Translations under genes and position numbers: made by a program | Shown: positions 5,445 through 6,803 of the stretch, piece after piece | How positions within the stretch are numbered: the stretch's first letter is position 1 | Layout of the letters: every line of letters starts with the position of its first letter | Notes under the pieces: model-generated | Seen by the model: the letters and a program-made list of their open reading frames with translations, nothing else | Told to the model about the DNA's origin: nothing | Database searches by the model: none | NCBI GenBank assembly: GCA_002317245.1 | Contig: DCIU01000082.1 | Coordinates: 468 to 7,270 of the forward strand | From: Lachnospiraceae bacterium UBA1718 | GTDB lineage: Bacteria; Bacillota; Clostridia; Lachnospirales; Lachnospiraceae | Reading direction: 5' to 3' | Length of the DNA: 6,803 nt

Positions 5445-6803
5445 CTACCTGCCACTCATTTTCTTGGTCAGTTCCGCAACTGTCGGCCTATTCTTTCCCG
5501 GATTATACTTCATTCCCATGGACTTAAGTAAGCTCTCGTATGCCTTCCATTCCGGGTCATTATGGTCCGCATCAGCGGCAAATATCTTCTTATGGATGAA
5601 TACCGCATACTGATGAGCTATATATTCTGAAGCACCATTAACTGAATTAAAGCCGTACTCTGCCGCAAGCTGGTTGCGAATCTGCTCCTTTAACTCGGCT
5701 ATATACTTTTCTTTGTTCTTCAAGGTAGTCTTGGAACTACCAGGAACTGTTCTCCAGAGTGGCTCTCCGTTTTTCTGCTTCTCTTCTATTATCTGTCTGC
5801 TTATCTCTTCTACATTGAAGTAGTCATCGAAGACTGTCCTGTCAAAAGATCCCAGCTTTAGTTTCTCAACAAGAGTTCCACCTATAGAAAGTCCTAAGCT
5901 GGCTGAAATAGGTAAAAGAGCAAAGGTTCCTATTCCAGGAAGAATTGCTGAAGTAAGTGCAACTGCTCCACCAGCGCATGCAAAGAGTGCTTTGTCTCTC
6001 TTCTGAACGCGTTGTCTGTCTGATAGCTTAAGCATGCTGTCGGTGAACTTAGCTTCCTTCTCCTCATCGGTAAGTGGAATTCCACCATTTGCTTCGTATG
6101 CTGCTCTGGCCTCCCCATGGTGGTCAGCAAAGAAAACTCTGGCATCAGACAGCTTTTTCTTCCTGTAGCCTGCTACAGCTCCCGTGGTTATTCCGTATGC
6201 CATCTCAATGCCACCAGTAACATATCCGGCTATCTGCAGTGGGTTTGTTGGTGAACCCAGAAGACCATCAACAGTTTTTCTTCCGTCTTTAACTATCGAG
6301 ACGCCCTTCCATGTACCCTTGGCTGCCGACAGGGTAGACTTAACAATTCCCGTTATTTCTTCAGTTATTTCAAGACTATTTGTTGCACCTGCTTTTTTTG
6401 ACAGAGCAATTAAACTGGTGATAGCAGCAATACCGCCCCCTATGGTTGCAGCAGTAAGAGAGAAATCCGACATACCATTGCCACCAGCGCCGTTTGACGC
6501 CAGCGAACTAATCTGCCTTATTATATCAGCAAGCTTACTTGGATAAGTAGTTGCTTCTTTTCCAATTTGACTTGTAGCTGGAAGGTTAGAATATTTTCTT
6601 TCAGCTACCTCTATATTTTGACCACTTTCATATGCTCTGATAGCCTGGTCAATGTCTGTTATCTCAGCCGCTACTACTTTTATCTTATCCGCCAGGAAGC
6701 CGTCAAAGGTTTTTCCCTGCCCAGCCACATCCTTCTGGGCCTTATGATCTTTATCCTCTTTCTTTTCCTCTGACTTTTTCTTTTCTTTCTCCAATATAAC
6801 AAG
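5445..6803 (-). CDS. Protein of unknown function with Gly-rich hydrophobic segments, probably C-terminal part of a longer protein
   Basis: I do not recognise this gene. The frame gives 449 residues from a TTG at 6794, but it stays open to the window edge (Leu-Val-Ile precede the TTG) and the 9 visible upstream bases show no ribosome binding site, so the true start is probably outside. Residues 1-20 are almost all Lys/Glu/Asp. Three Gly/Ala-rich hydrophobic segments follow: about 112-132, about 186-210 (with a glycine zipper G201-x3-G205-x3-G209) and about 270-308 (AILPGIGTFALLPISASLGL). Between and after them are charged, probably helical regions, including RYxxxKL-like basic turns (YRKKKLSDARVFF at 210-222) and KNKEKYIAELKEQIRNQL at 359-376. 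No catalytic motif, signal peptide or cell-wall anchor is seen. Possibilities include a membrane-inserting or translocated protein, or a domain of a giant secretion-associated protein; these are guesses. The stop is TAG at 5447-5445, 107 nt before pfp. Confidence 0.8.
   Translation of the reverse strand, partial: LVILEKEKKKSEEKKEDKDHKAQKDVAGQGKTFDGFLADKIKVVAAEITDIDQAIRAYESGQNIEVAERKYSNLPATSQIGKEATTYPSKLADIIRQISSLASNGAGGNGMSDFSLTAATIGGGIAAITSLIALSKKAGATNSLEITEEITGIVKSTLSAAKGTWKGVSIVKDGRKTVDGLLGSPTNPLQIAGYVTGGIEMAYGITTGAVAGYRKKKLSDARVFFADHHGEARAAYEANGGIPLTDEEKEAKFTDSMLKLSDRQRVQKRDKALFACAGGAVALTSAILPGIGTFALLPISASLGLSIGGTLVEKLKLGSFDRTVFDDYFNVEEISRQIIEEKQKNGEPLWRTVPGSSKTTLKNKEKYIAELKEQIRNQLAAEYGFNSVNGASEYIAHQYAVFIHKKIFAADADHNDPEWKAYESLLKSMGMKYNPGKNRPTVAELTKKMSGR

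Noticed and set aside
6792..6794. TTG as the start codon of the 449-residue unknown protein
   Set aside because: The frame continues upstream to the window edge without a stop, and no ribosome binding site is visible in the available 9 nt.

Overview
All supported genes lie on the minus strand. The window looks like a chromosomal housekeeping region of a Gram-positive Clostridia-type bacterium, most likely Lachnospiraceae-like. This placement is inferred from the rimP-nusA-ylxR-ylxQ-infB order, a NusA of Bacillus/Clostridia length, near-consensus AGGAGG ribosome binding sites, a long-form pyrophosphate-dependent phosphofructokinase, and moderately AT-rich DNA. No tRNA, rRNA, CRISPR array, insertion sequence or prophage gene is visible.

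In transcription order (high to low coordinates), the window starts with a 449-codon-plus reading frame of unknown function (5445-6803). It has a highly charged N-terminal stretch and three Gly-rich hydrophobic segments. It is open to the window edge, so it is probably the C-terminal part of a longer protein. Next comes a 107-nt gap with a clear sigma-A-type promoter whose -35 lies inside a 12-bp palindrome. The promoter drives pfp (3679-5337), the reversible PPi-linked phosphofructokinase of glycolysis.

A 173-nt gap (3506-3678) separates pfp from the transcription/translation operon. It holds a candidate extended -10 promoter, then a 12-bp hairpin with an interrupted U-tract that buries a perfect Shine-Dalgarno sequence, then a 10-bp direct repeat with an 11-bp period just before the rimP ribosome binding site. 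The hairpin lies downstream of both the pfp stop and the candidate promoter. It could therefore be the pfp terminator, a leader attenuator for rimP-nusA, or both.

The operon is rimP (30S maturation), nusA (elongation/termination/antitermination factor), ylxR/rnpM (small RNA-binding protein linked to RNase P), ylxQ (L7Ae-family RNA-binding protein) and infB (translation initiation factor IF-2). Only the first 423 codons of infB are present; its GTPase and C-terminal domains lie beyond position 1. Tight spacing (31 nt, 17 nt, an 8-nt overlap, 10 nt) implies one transcript coupling RNA polymerase control, RNA processing and ribosome assembly/initiation.

Most of the window is conserved core genome. 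The points most worth checking are the rimP leader hairpin as a possible NusA autoregulatory attenuator, the unidentified 449-residue protein, and the long Asn/Arg/Gln-rich disordered linker of IF-2 with its in-frame DNA repeats.
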